Program-made: the position numbers and the translations under genes
Notes under the pieces: model-generated
What the model saw: only the letters and a program-made list of their open reading frames with translations
Database searches by the model: none
What the model was told of the DNA's origin: nothing
Assembly: GCA_022776305.1 (NCBI GenBank)
Contig: JALFIB010000146.1
Span: 1 to 33,558, forward strand
Source of the DNA: Lachnospiraceae bacterium
GTDB lineage: Bacteria > Bacillota > Clostridia > Lachnospirales > Lachnospiraceae
Length of the DNA stretch: 33,558 nucleotides
Direction of reading: 5' to 3'
Part shown: piece after piece, positions 21,947 to 29,811 of the stretch
Numbering within the stretch: position 1 is the first letter of the stretch
How the letters are laid out: each line of letters starts with the position of its first letter

Positions 21947-23272
21947 CTACATTCCCGCTTGCAAAAGCTCCGGAGGGACTTTCCCGAAAACTTGGTCATC
22001 ATCAAATAAGGAGAGCTGCCTGTAGGTCACAGTCTCCGCAGGTATCCGGCTTTGGTTCTGCATCAAATTCCTTAATATAAAATCTTCTTCTATCTTTAAA
22101 GGATACATTTGTTTCCCGCTGCAAGTGATAAAGTAAATGGCACGTTTCAGCACTACCCCTGCTTTCTTTAAATCAGGATAATCCAGTGTCCCCAGCTTGC
22201 GTGCCTTTACAATCCTCTGGGCAGATTTCGGCCCTATCCCCGGCACTCTCAGCAGGGTGTAATAATCCGCCTGATTCACTTCCACCGGAAATTGCTCCAG
22301 ATGTGCAAGGGCCCAATCACATTTCGGATCCAGAAACACATTAAAATTCGGATGCTGTTCACTGAGCAGCTCCTTAGCGCCAAATCCATAAAACCGCAGA
22401 AGCCAGTCCGCCTGATAAAGCCTGTGCTCACGAAGCAGAGGAGGGCCTCCGGGAAGGGAGGGAAGCATCGCGTCTTGGTTTACCTGTACAAAAGCAGAAT
22501 AAAATACCCTCTTTAGCTCAAACTTCTGATATAATGCTTCGGCAACTGACAAGATCTGGTAATCATTTTCCGGTGTGGCACCAATGATCATCTGGGTACT
22601 CTGCCCTGCCGGAACAAACTGCGGTGCGTTTTTATAAACCATCAGCTCATTTTTATTTTCACGTCTGGACAGCTGTACCTGACGCATAGGGGTCAGGATC
22701 CTTTTCCGCGACTTGTGGGGTGCTAGCTTTTTTAAACTCTCCGATGTGGGAAGCTCCAGATTGACACTCATGCGGTCTGCTAAAAAACCGGTCTTTTCAA
22801 TTAACTCCTGTGCAGCCCCCGGGATCGCCTTTACATGGATATAGCCTTCAAAATGGCATTCATTGCGCAGCTTGTACAGCGTCTGGTATAAAAGCTCCAT
22901 AGTATAGGAAGGATTCTTCAAAATACCAGAGCTCAAGAATAGACCTTCAATATAATTTCTCCGGTAAAACTCCATGGTGAGGTAACACACTTCATCCGGT
23001 GTAAAAGAAGCACGTGGTACATCATTGGATGAGCGGTTGATACAGTACTTGCAGTCGAAGACACACTCATTGGTAAATAAAATCTTCAGAAGAGAAATGC
23101 ATCTTCCATCTGCTGAAAAGCTGTGGCAGATACCTGCCGCTATGCAGTTTCCCATACCTGCTCCGCTGCCTTTCCGGTCCACTCCGCTGGAGGTACATGC
23201 AACATCGTATTTTGCCGCATCCGTAAGTATATTCAGCTTTTGGAATAAGTCCATTTTCTGCGTAATTTCCAC
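21947..23272 (-). CDS. Radical-SAM DNA modification/repair protein (TIGR03916 type)
   Basis: A 441-residue protein with the radical-SAM cluster motif ECVFDCKYC (Cys70, 74, 77) that binds [4Fe-4S] and cleaves S-adenosylmethionine. A conserved AAKYDVACTSSGVDR start and, in the C-terminal third, a helix-hairpin-helix DNA-binding motif LLRVPGIGPKSAQRIVKAR are also present. This combination defines the rSAM family linked to the TIGR03915 protein and often to uracil-DNA glycosylase-like domains. A role in DNA repair is presumed but the lesion is not known. Two LexA boxes at the promoter support SOS control. The start is GTG 23272 with GGAG ten bases upstream; ATG 23254 would also keep all motifs. 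Confidence 0.88.
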   Translation of the reverse strand: MEITQKMDLFQKLNILTDAAKYDVACTSSGVDRKGSGAGMGNCIAAGICHSFSADGRCISLLKILFTNECVFDCKYCINRSSNDVPRASFTPDEVCYLTMEFYRRNYIEGLFLSSGILKNPSYTMELLYQTLYKLRNECHFEGYIHVKAIPGAAQELIEKTGFLADRMSVNLELPTSESLKKLAPHKSRKRILTPMRQVQLSRRENKNELMVYKNAPQFVPAGQSTQMIIGATPENDYQILSVAEALYQKFELKRVFYSAFVQVNQDAMLPSLPGGPPLLREHRLYQADWLLRFYGFGAKELLSEQHPNFNVFLDPKCDWALAHLEQFPVEVNQADYYTLLRVPGIGPKSAQRIVKARKLGTLDYPDLKKAGVVLKRAIYFITCSGKQMYPLKIEEDFILRNLMQNQSRIPAETVTYRQLSLFDDDQVFGKVPPELLQAGM

Positions 23273-23285
23273 TCTGCACCATCTC

Positions 23286-23299
23286 CGAACATTTGTTCT
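23286..23299. promoter_or_regulatory. LexA (SOS) box 1
   Basis: CGAACATTTGTTCT matches the Gram-positive LexA/DinR pattern CGAAC-N4-GTTC. It lies between the transcription start and the radical-SAM gene. Confidence 0.8.
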
Positions 23300-23306
23300 T
23301 TTTTAC

Positions 23307-23335
23307 ATTCTAATACATACCGCTGAGTTTTGCAA
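23307..23335 (-). promoter_or_regulatory. Promoter of the radical-SAM repair gene
   Basis: On the minus strand TTGCAA (23330-23335), a 17-base spacer and TAGAAT (23307-23312). A LexA box lies on either side. Confidence 0.65.
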
Positions 23336-23343
23336 GGGTTTTT

Positions 23344-23357
23344 CGAACATTTGTTCT
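23344..23357. promoter_or_regulatory. LexA (SOS) box 2
   Basis: The same 14 bases as box 1, placed eight bases upstream of the -35 box. Two identical sites 58 bases apart bracket the promoter. Confidence 0.8.
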
Positions 23358-23372
23358 TATCTATGTAAAAAA

Positions 23373-23417
23373 ACTGCTGTAAAACCATCCGGGACCTCCG
23401 AACACTTTTACAGCAGT
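23373..23417 (-). terminator. Terminator after the DUF1858 gene
   Basis: ACTGCTGTAAAA and TTTTACAGCAGT form a 12-pair stem, followed on the minus strand by a T-run. It lies 22 bases after the stop codon and upstream of LexA box 2. Confidence 0.82.
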
Positions 23418-23438
23418 CTTTCTTTTTATATCTGAATC

Positions 23439-23651
23439 TTATTTCTCCATTGCTTCCAAGAATGCGTTTAATCTTGCAAGAAGCACGTCAAGTTCAATTC
23501 CGTGCACCATAGCTGCTTCCTCAAGAGTTTCCATCTGGGAAGAGGGGCATCCAACACAGTGCATACCGCCTGCCATGAGTACCGGCGCAAGTGCCTGATT
23601 GATCTGGAGAATCTGACCGATCGTCATGTCCTTCGTAATCTTTTCTGCCAC
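23439..23651 (-). CDS. DUF1858 domain protein (hybrid-cluster-associated redox disulfide type)
   Basis: A 70-residue cytoplasmic protein that is one DUF1858 domain: [48 protein letters not shown] in register, with a CVGC pair (CxxC) followed by the conserved ETLEEA. The family is thought to carry a redox-active disulfide and is often found with hybrid-cluster proteins. The start is GTG 23651, eight bases after GGAGG. It stands alone, divergent from the ferredoxin gene, so the two may share redox-linked control; that is inference. Confidence 0.88.
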   Translation of the reverse strand: MAEKITKDMTIGQILQINQALAPVLMAGGMHCVGCPSSQMETLEEAAMVHGIELDVLLARLNAFLEAMEK

Positions 23652-23733
23652 TTTGTATTTCCTCCTTTTCTTATTTCTTTGTACATTATAACAGTGTTTC
23701 CATAGAAATACAACGTAAAATCTTCTTTTTCGC

Positions 23734-23762
23734 TTGTGTATTCTCTGGTTTTGTATTAAAAT
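23734..23762 (+). promoter_or_regulatory. Promoter of the ferredoxin gene
   Basis: TTGTGT (23734-23739), a 17-base spacer and TAAAAT (23757-23762), with AGGAGG and the start codon about 50 bases on. Confidence 0.6.
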
Positions 23763-23819
23763 AAGAAAAAGGTTCCTAAGAGGAATTAAAAACGCATTTT
23801 TAAAAGGAGGATATTTATT

Positions 23820-23990
23820 ATGGCATATGTAATTTCTGACGAATGTGTAGCTTGCGGAACATGTGCAGGCGAGTGCCCGGCAGATGCTATTTCTGAAGGC
23901 GATGGAAAATACGTAATCGACGCTGACGCATGTCTTGAGTGTGGTACATGTGAAGGTGTTTGCCCGACAGGTGCAATCTCAGCTGAATAA
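23820..23990 (+). CDS. 2[4Fe-4S] ferredoxin
   Basis: A 56-residue clostridial-type ferredoxin with two CxxCxxCxxxCP motifs: Cys9-12-15-19 in [12 protein letters not shown] and Cys38-41-44-48 in [12 protein letters not shown]. Each motif gives three ligands to one [4Fe-4S] cluster and the fourth to the other. It is a low-potential electron carrier for hydrogenase, pyruvate:ferredoxin oxidoreductase and similar anaerobic enzymes. AAAAGGAGG lies nine bases before the ATG. It has a strong terminator after it and is a single-gene unit, as expected for an abundant ferredoxin. Confidence 0.97.
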   Translation: MAYVISDECVACGTCAGECPADAISEGDGKYVIDADACLECGTCEGVCPTGAISAE

Positions 23991-24030
23991 TTCAGCGTGT
24001 ATTTCAGATACATGATTTGATTACTGAAGC

Positions 24031-24083
24031 AAAATGAACCCTGATAATCCGTGACTATCCGCCGGATACAGGGTTCATTTTTT
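24031..24083. terminator. Terminator between the ferredoxin and MerR genes
   Basis: AAATGAACCCTG (24032-24043) pairs with CAGGGTTCATTT (24069-24080), with an inner ATCCG/CGGAT stem, then TTT. It is convergent, so it can serve both genes. Confidence 0.82.
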
Positions 24084-24084
24084 A

Positions 24085-24672
24085 CTATTTTATCCGGAAT
24101 ATCCTTTCCATAAACTGGCGCAGCCTGTACCACAAATTCCTATCCCGGTTTTTTTCTGCTGCCGCTTCTCTCATGATCTGGATATATTCAAAATACAAAG
24201 TTTCCATCTCATCACGGACGGCATCGGAAATCATCTGCTCCAGCCTCCTGTCTTGTTCCTCCGTCACTTCCTTCATCATCTGCTTTAATATGAGCATAAA
24301 TTTCTCTAAATTCTCTTTTGTATCCTCCGTAGAGACGATCTCATAGGACTGCGCCTCCTGCTCATCGATTCCCTGTTCATTGATTCCCTGTTCATCATAA
24401 GCTATTGTTTTTACCTGTCGGTCAAAATCAACAGCCTCTTCTGCCACATCTTCTTTATTCAACAGCAGCCGGATTGCTTTCAGCTGAAGCCCCTTTTGCC
24501 TCCATTCCCTCACCTTGCCAAAAAGTTCAATATCCCTCTCACTGTAAAGCCGGTGTCCCTGACTGGAACGCCGGATTGGAATCTTAAGCTCCTCTTCCCA
24601 ATAACGCAAAACGTGCGACTCTACACCGACGAGCCGCACTGCTTCTGAGACAGAATATATTTTCTCTTCCAT
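24085..24672 (-). CDS. MerR-family transcriptional regulator with coiled-coil tail
   Basis: A 195-residue protein. Residues 4-72 form a MerR winged-helix domain (YSVSEAVRLVGVESHVLRYWE, then GHRLYSERDIELF). A short linker with a five-residue repeat (DEQGI, NEQGI, DEQEA) follows, then a charged helical stretch that looks like a coiled coil (about 120-180). No metal-binding Cys or drug-binding C-terminal domain is present, so it is not a classic metal or drug sensor. The layout resembles RacA-like or phage-type MerR DNA-binding proteins. It lies 84 bases downstream of dnaB without a clear terminator between, so it may be the last gene of the gdpP-rplI-dnaB unit. The start is supported by GGGGAG upstream. 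Confidence 0.83.
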   Translation of the reverse strand: MEEKIYSVSEAVRLVGVESHVLRYWEEELKIPIRRSSQGHRLYSERDIELFGKVREWRQKGLQLKAIRLLLNKEDVAEEAVDFDRQVKTIAYDEQGINEQGIDEQEAQSYEIVSTEDTKENLEKFMLILKQMMKEVTEEQDRRLEQMISDAVRDEMETLYFEYIQIMREAAAEKNRDRNLWYRLRQFMERIFRIK

Positions 24673-24756
24673 AGAAATTCTCCCCTTATCCGCCGCACAC
24701 CTTTTTTTATCCCCGTGCTTTGTACAAGTATATGAAGGATTTCCCTAAAATAGAAC

Positions 24757-26085
24757 TTATTTTTTCATATTGGCAAACTTTGTAAAGCGCGGCAGCCATG
24801 CCAGCTCTACGGTACCGATAGGGCCGTTTCTCTGTTTTGCGATAATAACTTCTGCCACATCCTTTTTCTCTGTGTCGTGGTTGTAATAATCGTCTCGGTA
24901 CAAAAACATAACCACATCGGCATCCTGCTCGATTGCCCCGGATTCTCGAAGGTCTGACAGCATAGGACGGTGATCCGGCCTCTGCTCAACAGCACGAGAA
25001 AGCTGGGATAAGGCTACCACAGGTACCTGAAGTTCTCTCGCAAGCTCCTTCAGTGATCGGGAAATATCTGAGATTTCCTGCTGCCTTGACTCTGACCTGC
25101 GGCTTCCCTGCATCAACTGCAGGTAGTCGATCATAATGATGCCTAAATTATGCTCCAACTTAAATTTTCGGCACTTGCTGCGAAGCTCCGCTACAGAAAT
25201 ACCCGGGGTGTCATCTATGATCAGGTTGGAACGTCCTATGGTCCCTGCTGCTTCGATCAAGTTAGCCCAATCACTGTCGCTTAAATTTCCGGTACGCAGT
25301 ATCTGTGAATCCACGCGGGACTCTAATGCAAAAAGACGGTTCACCAACTGCTCTTTTGACATCTCAAGGCTGAAGATCGCCACTGTTTCGTTGCTTCGAA
25401 AAGCCATGTATTCCGCAATGTTCAGTACAAAAGCCGTCTTTCCCATAGACGGACGTGCTGCGATCAAGATCAAGTCAGAGGGCTGGAATCCGGATGTCTT
25501 ATAATCGAGATCAATAAATCCTGTGGCCATACCCGTAACGCTTCCTTTGGAACGGCTCGCCGCTTCGATCTTATCCAAAGCGTTCAGAACAACTTCCTTG
25601 ATCGGAACAAAATCATCGCTGGATCGTCTCTGCAACACTTGAAATATCTGTTTTTCTGTGTCTTCTAGAATGTCTTCCACCCGCTCTTTGCCTGCGTAAC
25701 ATTCTGCAGCAATATCTTCATTTACTTTTATCAGCCTTCTCAAAAGGGCTTTTTCCGAAACGATCTCTGCATAATACTTTACATTCGCAGATGTTGGGAC
25801 CGTCGTGATCATATCCCTCACAAACTCAAGGCTGCTGATCTCCGGGGGCACATCCTTTTCTTTCAACCGGTTCTGCAGTGTAATCAGGTCGATCGGCTTT
25901 CCTTCGCTGTAAAGCTCTGTCATAGCCTCAAACAGGATCCCATACTGCTTTTGATAAAAATCTTCTACGTTCAGCATCTCAGATGCCACCGTCACAGCAT
26001 CACGATCCATGATCATCGCTCCGATTACTGACTGTTCCGCCTCAATGCTGTGCGGCATCACGCGTTTCAGTAATGCTTCCTCCAC
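24757..26085 (-). CDS. dnaB: Replicative DNA helicase DnaB
   Basis: A 442-residue hexameric helicase that unwinds DNA at the replication fork (named DnaC in Bacillus). The N-terminal primase-interaction domain opens PHSIEAEQSVIGAMI, and the RecA-type core has Walker A ARPSMGKTAF near 210-218, the FSLEMSKEQLVNRL block, Walker B IMIDYLQLM and the C-terminal R-finger region ESGAIEQDADVVMFLYRD. The start is GTG 26085, six bases after AAGGAGG. An upstream ATG at 26130 has no ribosome site and would add residues foreign to the family. It follows gdpP and rplI, the usual Firmicutes order. Confidence 0.96.
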   Translation of the reverse strand: MEEALLKRVMPHSIEAEQSVIGAMIMDRDAVTVASEMLNVEDFYQKQYGILFEAMTELYSEGKPIDLITLQNRLKEKDVPPEISSLEFVRDMITTVPTSANVKYYAEIVSEKALLRRLIKVNEDIAAECYAGKERVEDILEDTEKQIFQVLQRRSSDDFVPIKEVVLNALDKIEAASRSKGSVTGMATGFIDLDYKTSGFQPSDLILIAARPSMGKTAFVLNIAEYMAFRSNETVAIFSLEMSKEQLVNRLFALESRVDSQILRTGNLSDSDWANLIEAAGTIGRSNLIIDDTPGISVAELRSKCRKFKLEHNLGIIMIDYLQLMQGSRRSESRQQEISDISRSLKELARELQVPVVALSQLSRAVEQRPDHRPMLSDLRESGAIEQDADVVMFLYRDDYYNHDTEKKDVAEVIIAKQRNGPIGTVELAWLPRFTKFANMKK

Positions 26086-26162
26086 GGTATTCCTCCTTAC
26101 AGTTGCTTGGTCGCAATTGGCCATATACAACTTGTTTCGTTGCTGTCTGGCCGCATCTTTCT

Positions 26163-26196
26163 ACACATGTGTTTTATTACATACACATGTGTTTTA
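26163..26196. repeat. 20-bp tandem duplication starting on the rplI stop codon
   Basis: ACACATGTGTTTTA occurs at 26163-26176 and 26183-26196, an exact 20-base period. On the minus strand each copy begins with TAA, and the first TAA is the rplI stop codon. Each copy contains the palindrome ACACATGTGT. Confidence 0.85.
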
Positions 26197-26640
26197 CACT
26201 TCAACAACCTGTACTTTCAGCTCTGCAGTCACTTTCGTGTGAAGTTTGATTGATACATTGGTCACTCCAAGAGCTTTGATGGGATTGTCAATCTGGATCT
26301 TCTTTTTATCAATCTCGTATCCAAGCTGCTTCTTGATCTCTTCTGCAATCTCTTTGGAAGAGACAGAACCGAAAATGCGTCCGCCTTCGCCTGTCTTCAC
26401 AGCGATCTTAATGGATTTTCCTTCCATCTCTTTACCCAATGATTGTGCCGCTTCCAATGTTTCTCTAGCTATTTTTTCAGCGTTTGCTTTTTGAAGCTTC
26501 AGGTCATTCATGTTTTTTCCTGTGGCTTCTATTCCCATTCCTTTTTTGAGAAGCATGTTGCGCGCATAACCTTCGCTTACTTCCACAACATCTCCTTTTT
26601 TCCCTAAAGCCTTAACGTCCTGTAATAAGATTACTTTCAT
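26194..26640 (-). CDS. rplI: 50S ribosomal protein L9
   Basis: A 148-residue L9 of normal length. The N-terminal rRNA-binding domain opens MKVILLQDVKALGKKGDVVEVSEGYARNML-like with the family KKG and GYARN motifs, followed by a long central helix and the C-terminal domain (GRIFGSVSSKEIAEEIKKQ). The ATG is two bases after the gdpP stop, and AAGGAG lies inside the end of gdpP, so translation is coupled. Confidence 0.97.
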   Translation of the reverse strand: MKVILLQDVKALGKKGDVVEVSEGYARNMLLKKGMGIEATGKNMNDLKLQKANAEKIARETLEAAQSLGKEMEGKSIKIAVKTGEGGRIFGSVSSKEIAEEIKKQLGYEIDKKKIQIDNPIKALGVTNVSIKLHTKVTAELKVQVVEV

Positions 26641-26642
26641 GA

Positions 26643-28709
26643 TTAAATCGCTCCTTCTTTCGTCATCTGTGTCAATACTTCTTTTACTTTTACGCGGGCC
26701 TCATCTATATCGACCCCTTCTAACTGGGCACCGGCAATGTTCAGATGGCCGCCGCCGCCCAGACGTTCCATAATGATCTGGACATTTACTTCATCGATGG
26801 CACGTGCACTGACATAGATTTTATTGTTAAACTCAGTCAAAACAAACGATGCTTTCACTCCGATAATATTCAGCAGTTCATTTGCTGCTTGTGCCCCTAC
26901 CACAGTAGGATTTTCGATTCCTTCACTGGGGCATACACTGATGGCATAGCATCCCATGAACGCTTCTGCATGACGGACAGCCTCTGCCCGCGCCTTATAC
27001 GTATCCATATCGTTTCGGAATGCTTTGCGGACTCTCGTCATATCGGCGCCATTCCTGCGAAGGAAAGCTGCCGCTTCAAAGGTACGCATTCCTGTCTTTG
27101 CCACAAAATTATTCGTATCCACGATCATTCCCGCATAAATGCAGTCTGCTTCACTTGGGTTCAGGCGAATGCTGTCATCATAATACTGTAAGATCTCGGA
27201 AATCATCTCACAGGCCGAAGATGCCGACGGCTCGATATAAGAAAGAGAAGCATTCTCTATCTTTTCCGTACTTTGGCGGTGATGGTCAAGCACCACGATA
27301 GTCTTTGTGAGGTACAGCAATTCCTCGCACTCTGTCATGCTGGGCTTGTTTGTATCCACAACAACAAGTGCCGTGTTGGCATTTGTCATCTCAATGGCCT
27401 GCTCATGTGTCAAAAATACATTTTCTGCATAACCGCCGTTAGCTTCCAGAGCCTGTACCCATGGGCTGATTCCGCTGTTTCTATCCCCCAGCACGATATA
27501 AGCAGGCTTTCCAACCTGTTTTGCCGCACGGCATACACCCACACATGCTCCCAGCGAATCAATATCCGTCATTTTATGGCCCATTACAACAACCTTGTCT
27601 TTCGCACTGATCAGTTCTCGAAGTGCCTGTGCTTTTACTCTGGCACGGACTCTCGTATTTCGTTCCCCTCTCTGAGTCTTTCCACCGAAGAAGGCCATTT
27701 TGTCATGATCTTTTACAACTGCCTGATCTCCGCCCCTTGCAAGGGCCATCTCAATGGCAACCCGCGCCGCTTCATAATTTTGTGCATAATCGCCGCTGTT
27801 CGTGCCGATGCCGATGCTGATGGTCATGCTGATCCCATTTCCTATATTGACAGTCTTTACATCCTCCAATACGGAGAATCTGTCATCCTCCATGGTCTCA
27901 AGCCCTTTTCTGTTGACAACCAGAAGGTACTTGTCTTTTTCCATCTTCTTGATCAGCCCGCCAATGGTAGAAATATACTTTGTAATACGCCTGTCTACCA
28001 GCGCTTCCAGCATGGAACGGCGCACGTCCTCCACGCTGTCCATCACTTCGTCATAATTATCCATATAGAGCAACCCCACTACCGGCTTTTGCTCATAATT
28101 CTCTTTTTTTATAGCGGAGAGTTCTGTAATATCAAAGAAATGCAGTGCGATCACGTAACACTCCTTTGAGATCTGCTCTACTCCGTCCAGATCACTGATC
28201 ATCTCATCCAGAGATATTTTTTTCATGTTAACACGGTATTTCCGCTCATCATGTTCAATCTCCAGAGAGCGCTCCTCCGAACCAAGGGGGAAGTGTGCAG
28301 AATTGATCTGTGGAAAAACGGTAGAAATATTTTTATGGTAATCTTCGTTTTTCCCTGTGAGCCCTGCCATCATATCGTTCATCCAGAGCAGCTTTCCATC
28401 CGGCTGTGCCATGGCGTAGGGAATGGCCATCTCTTTCAGCATCTCTTTTTCTACACCACTGAATTTGTGGGCAAAATCCATCAGCTCAATCAGTACCTTT
28501 GACCGGTAATGGAGGTCCAGAAACATCACTGATAGAAATAATACCAGCGTAAATCCTCCGACGATACATCCTGCAAAGGTGTCAACATACAGAACAACAG
28601 CCGTAAGGATCAACAGAAAAAGAGTCAGCAGCACACACCAATACCAATGCCGCATTAATTTCCCGCTGTATTTCATTTGTGCTTTATTATCTGTCCTGTC
28701 TTTATCCAT
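26643..28709 (-). CDS. gdpP: Cyclic-di-AMP phosphodiesterase GdpP (DHH family)
   Basis: A 688-residue membrane protein that hydrolyses c-di-AMP to pApA. It has two N-terminal membrane helices (WCVLLTLFLLILTAVVLY and the following segment), a PAS-like domain, a degenerate GGDEF domain (GLLYMDNYDE; no intact GGDEF motif) and C-terminal DHH-DHHA1 domains. The DHH motifs are GHKMTDIDSLGA, VVVDTNKPS, VLDHHRQS and AGMIVDTNNF, and GGGGHLNIAGAQ marks DHHA1. All metal ligands appear present. The start is ATG 28709 after GGAG; the TTG at 28721 lies upstream of it. It is the first gene of the gdpP-rplI-dnaB operon. GdpP enzymes are known to be inhibited by ppGpp, and a ppGpp synthetase gene lies directly upstream. 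Confidence 0.95.
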   Translation of the reverse strand: MDKDRTDNKAQMKYSGKLMRHWYWCVLLTLFLLILTAVVLYVDTFAGCIVGGFTLVLFLSVMFLDLHYRSKVLIELMDFAHKFSGVEKEMLKEMAIPYAMAQPDGKLLWMNDMMAGLTGKNEDYHKNISTVFPQINSAHFPLGSEERSLEIEHDERKYRVNMKKISLDEMISDLDGVEQISKECYVIALHFFDITELSAIKKENYEQKPVVGLLYMDNYDEVMDSVEDVRRSMLEALVDRRITKYISTIGGLIKKMEKDKYLLVVNRKGLETMEDDRFSVLEDVKTVNIGNGISMTISIGIGTNSGDYAQNYEAARVAIEMALARGGDQAVVKDHDKMAFFGGKTQRGERNTRVRARVKAQALRELISAKDKVVVMGHKMTDIDSLGACVGVCRAAKQVGKPAYIVLGDRNSGISPWVQALEANGGYAENVFLTHEQAIEMTNANTALVVVDTNKPSMTECEELLYLTKTIVVLDHHRQSTEKIENASLSYIEPSASSACEMISEILQYYDDSIRLNPSEADCIYAGMIVDTNNFVAKTGMRTFEAAAFLRRNGADMTRVRKAFRNDMDTYKARAEAVRHAEAFMGCYAISVCPSEGIENPTVVGAQAANELLNIIGVKASFVLTEFNNKIYVSARAIDEVNVQIIMERLGGGGHLNIAGAQLEGVDIDEARVKVKEVLTQMTKEGAI

Positions 28710-28788
28710 CTTTATCTCCAATCCAGTGCCGACAAACCCTCTGGCACCATTCCTGTGATACGATATGGCAAAAATATCTTATCCTTGT

Positions 28789-28817
28789 ATACTACCATAA
28801 AATGATGTAGGTGTCAA
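28789..28817 (-). promoter_or_regulatory. Promoter of the gdpP-rplI-dnaB operon
   Basis: On the minus strand TTGACA (28812-28817), a 17-base spacer and TAGTAT (28789-28794), about 70 bases before the gdpP start. The -35 lies 19 bases after the stop of the alarmone synthetase gene. Confidence 0.75.
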
Positions 28818-28835
28818 AAGACGCGTGCATAGCTT

Positions 28836-29522
28836 TTAATCCTGACGCTGATCTCCAGTTTCAATCATGCTTCGGATCTCCTGCATCTCATTGTCAAGTC
28901 CGGCGATCACATTGGCACACTGGCGCAGTTTTTCGACAATCTCTTCTTCATTGGGCAAGTTCTTTTTATAGCGGAGTTTATGATCCACACTTGCCCAAAA
29001 ATCCATAGCGATGGTCCGAAATTGCACCTCAACCTTCACCGGTGTCTTTCCGCTTTTTAAAAATACCGGCACCTCCAGAATCAAATGAAGGCTTCTGTAG
29101 CCATTTGGTTTCGGATTTTTTATATAGTCCTTCGTGCGGATCAAGCGGATATCGTCCTGCTGGATCAGCAAATCAGCCAGACTGTAAATATCTTCTTGAA
29201 AAGCACAGATCACACGGATCCCTGCTACATCATATAAATTTTTCTCAATGCTCTCTTCCATCCCCTCCGGCATCAGGTCGGGATCCTTGCGCAGCAGTTT
29301 CTCAATAATGCTCACCGGGCTTTTCAACCTGCTTTTAATGGACTCAAAGGGATTCCTGTCATACTGCATGGAAAACTCTGCGTTTAAAACGTTTAATTTC
29401 GTCTCTACTTCCATAATGGCACAGCGGTATTTATTCATCAACTCCATATATTTTTGCCCTGTCTCCAGCAGGTTTATATATTTGTAGCTTAATTCGCTCA
29501 ATTTCATGTTTTTATTTTCCAT
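28836..29522 (-). CDS. Small alarmone synthetase (RelQ/YjbM-type GTP pyrophosphokinase)
   Basis: A 228-residue single-domain RelA/SpoT synthetase with no hydrolase or regulatory domain, the length of RelQ. It transfers pyrophosphate from ATP to GTP or GDP to make (p)ppGpp. Visible motifs are IKSRLKS, DVAGIRVIC (metal-binding Asp), DYIKNPKPNGYRSLHLI (the guanine-stacking Tyr in NGYRSLH) and VEVQFRTIAMDFWASVDHKLRYKK with the catalytic Glu in VEVQ. The N- and C-terminal helices are those used for tetramer formation in RelQ. The start is ATG 29522 after AGGATGG, seven bases upstream. It is adjacent to gdpP, but gdpP has its own promoter. Confidence 0.9.
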   Translation of the reverse strand: MENKNMKLSELSYKYINLLETGQKYMELMNKYRCAIMEVETKLNVLNAEFSMQYDRNPFESIKSRLKSPVSIIEKLLRKDPDLMPEGMEESIEKNLYDVAGIRVICAFQEDIYSLADLLIQQDDIRLIRTKDYIKNPKPNGYRSLHLILEVPVFLKSGKTPVKVEVQFRTIAMDFWASVDHKLRYKKNLPNEEEIVEKLRQCANVIAGLDNEMQEIRSMIETGDQRQD

Positions 29523-29653
29523 TTGTATACCATCCTATCATCTTCCATTGTTCATATAAAGCTCATGCCGATATTGTACCAGATTACGACTCTGATGACC
29601 ACTTAAAATTCATTTCTTTTCTGTCAAAAGCGTGCTTCAGAACTACTTTCCCA

Positions 29654-29695
29654 TCTTCCTAAATTCATATAGAATCTTTCTAAATCCATATAGAA
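29654..29695. repeat. 21-bp tandem duplication
   Basis: CTAAATTCATATAGAA (29659-29674) and CTAAATCCATATAGAA (29680-29695) recur at an exact 21-base period, two helical turns. It could be a tandem protein-binding site upstream of the alarmone synthetase gene, or another 3'-flank repeat of the adhesin. Confidence 0.7.
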
Positions 29696-29699
29696 AATA

Positions 29700-29732
29700 G
29701 AGGAAACTTCCGCATTTATCCGGTGTTTCCCC
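29700..29732 (-). terminator. Terminator after the adhesin gene
   Basis: On the minus strand GGGGAAAC pairs with GTTTCCTC and an inner CCG/CGG stem continues it, followed by TATTTTCTAT. Confidence 0.6.
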
Positions 29733-29811
29733 TATCTTACTTCCGTTTCAGTATCTTGGTATATCATGTGGTCAAGCGGATATTCGCAATCCGCTTCGCT
29801 ACTTGCTCATA

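Larger units (their letters stand above)
29523..29811. other. Intergenic region between the adhesin and the alarmone synthetase
   Basis: No gene is supported. It holds a 21-bp duplication, the adhesin terminator and a second perfect stem AAGCGGAT/ATCCGCTT (29774-29781 and 29789-29796) that has no U-run. No convincing promoter for the alarmone synthetase is recognised. Confidence 0.5.

Noticed and set aside
23786-24133. A minus-strand open frame of 115 codons
   Set aside because: It runs antisense through the ferredoxin gene and the terminator; the ferredoxin is unmistakable.
27273-28169. A long plus-strand open frame (298 codons) opposite gdpP
   Set aside because: It lies wholly within a well-supported conserved gene, has no ribosome site and reads as Cys/His-rich antisense sequence.
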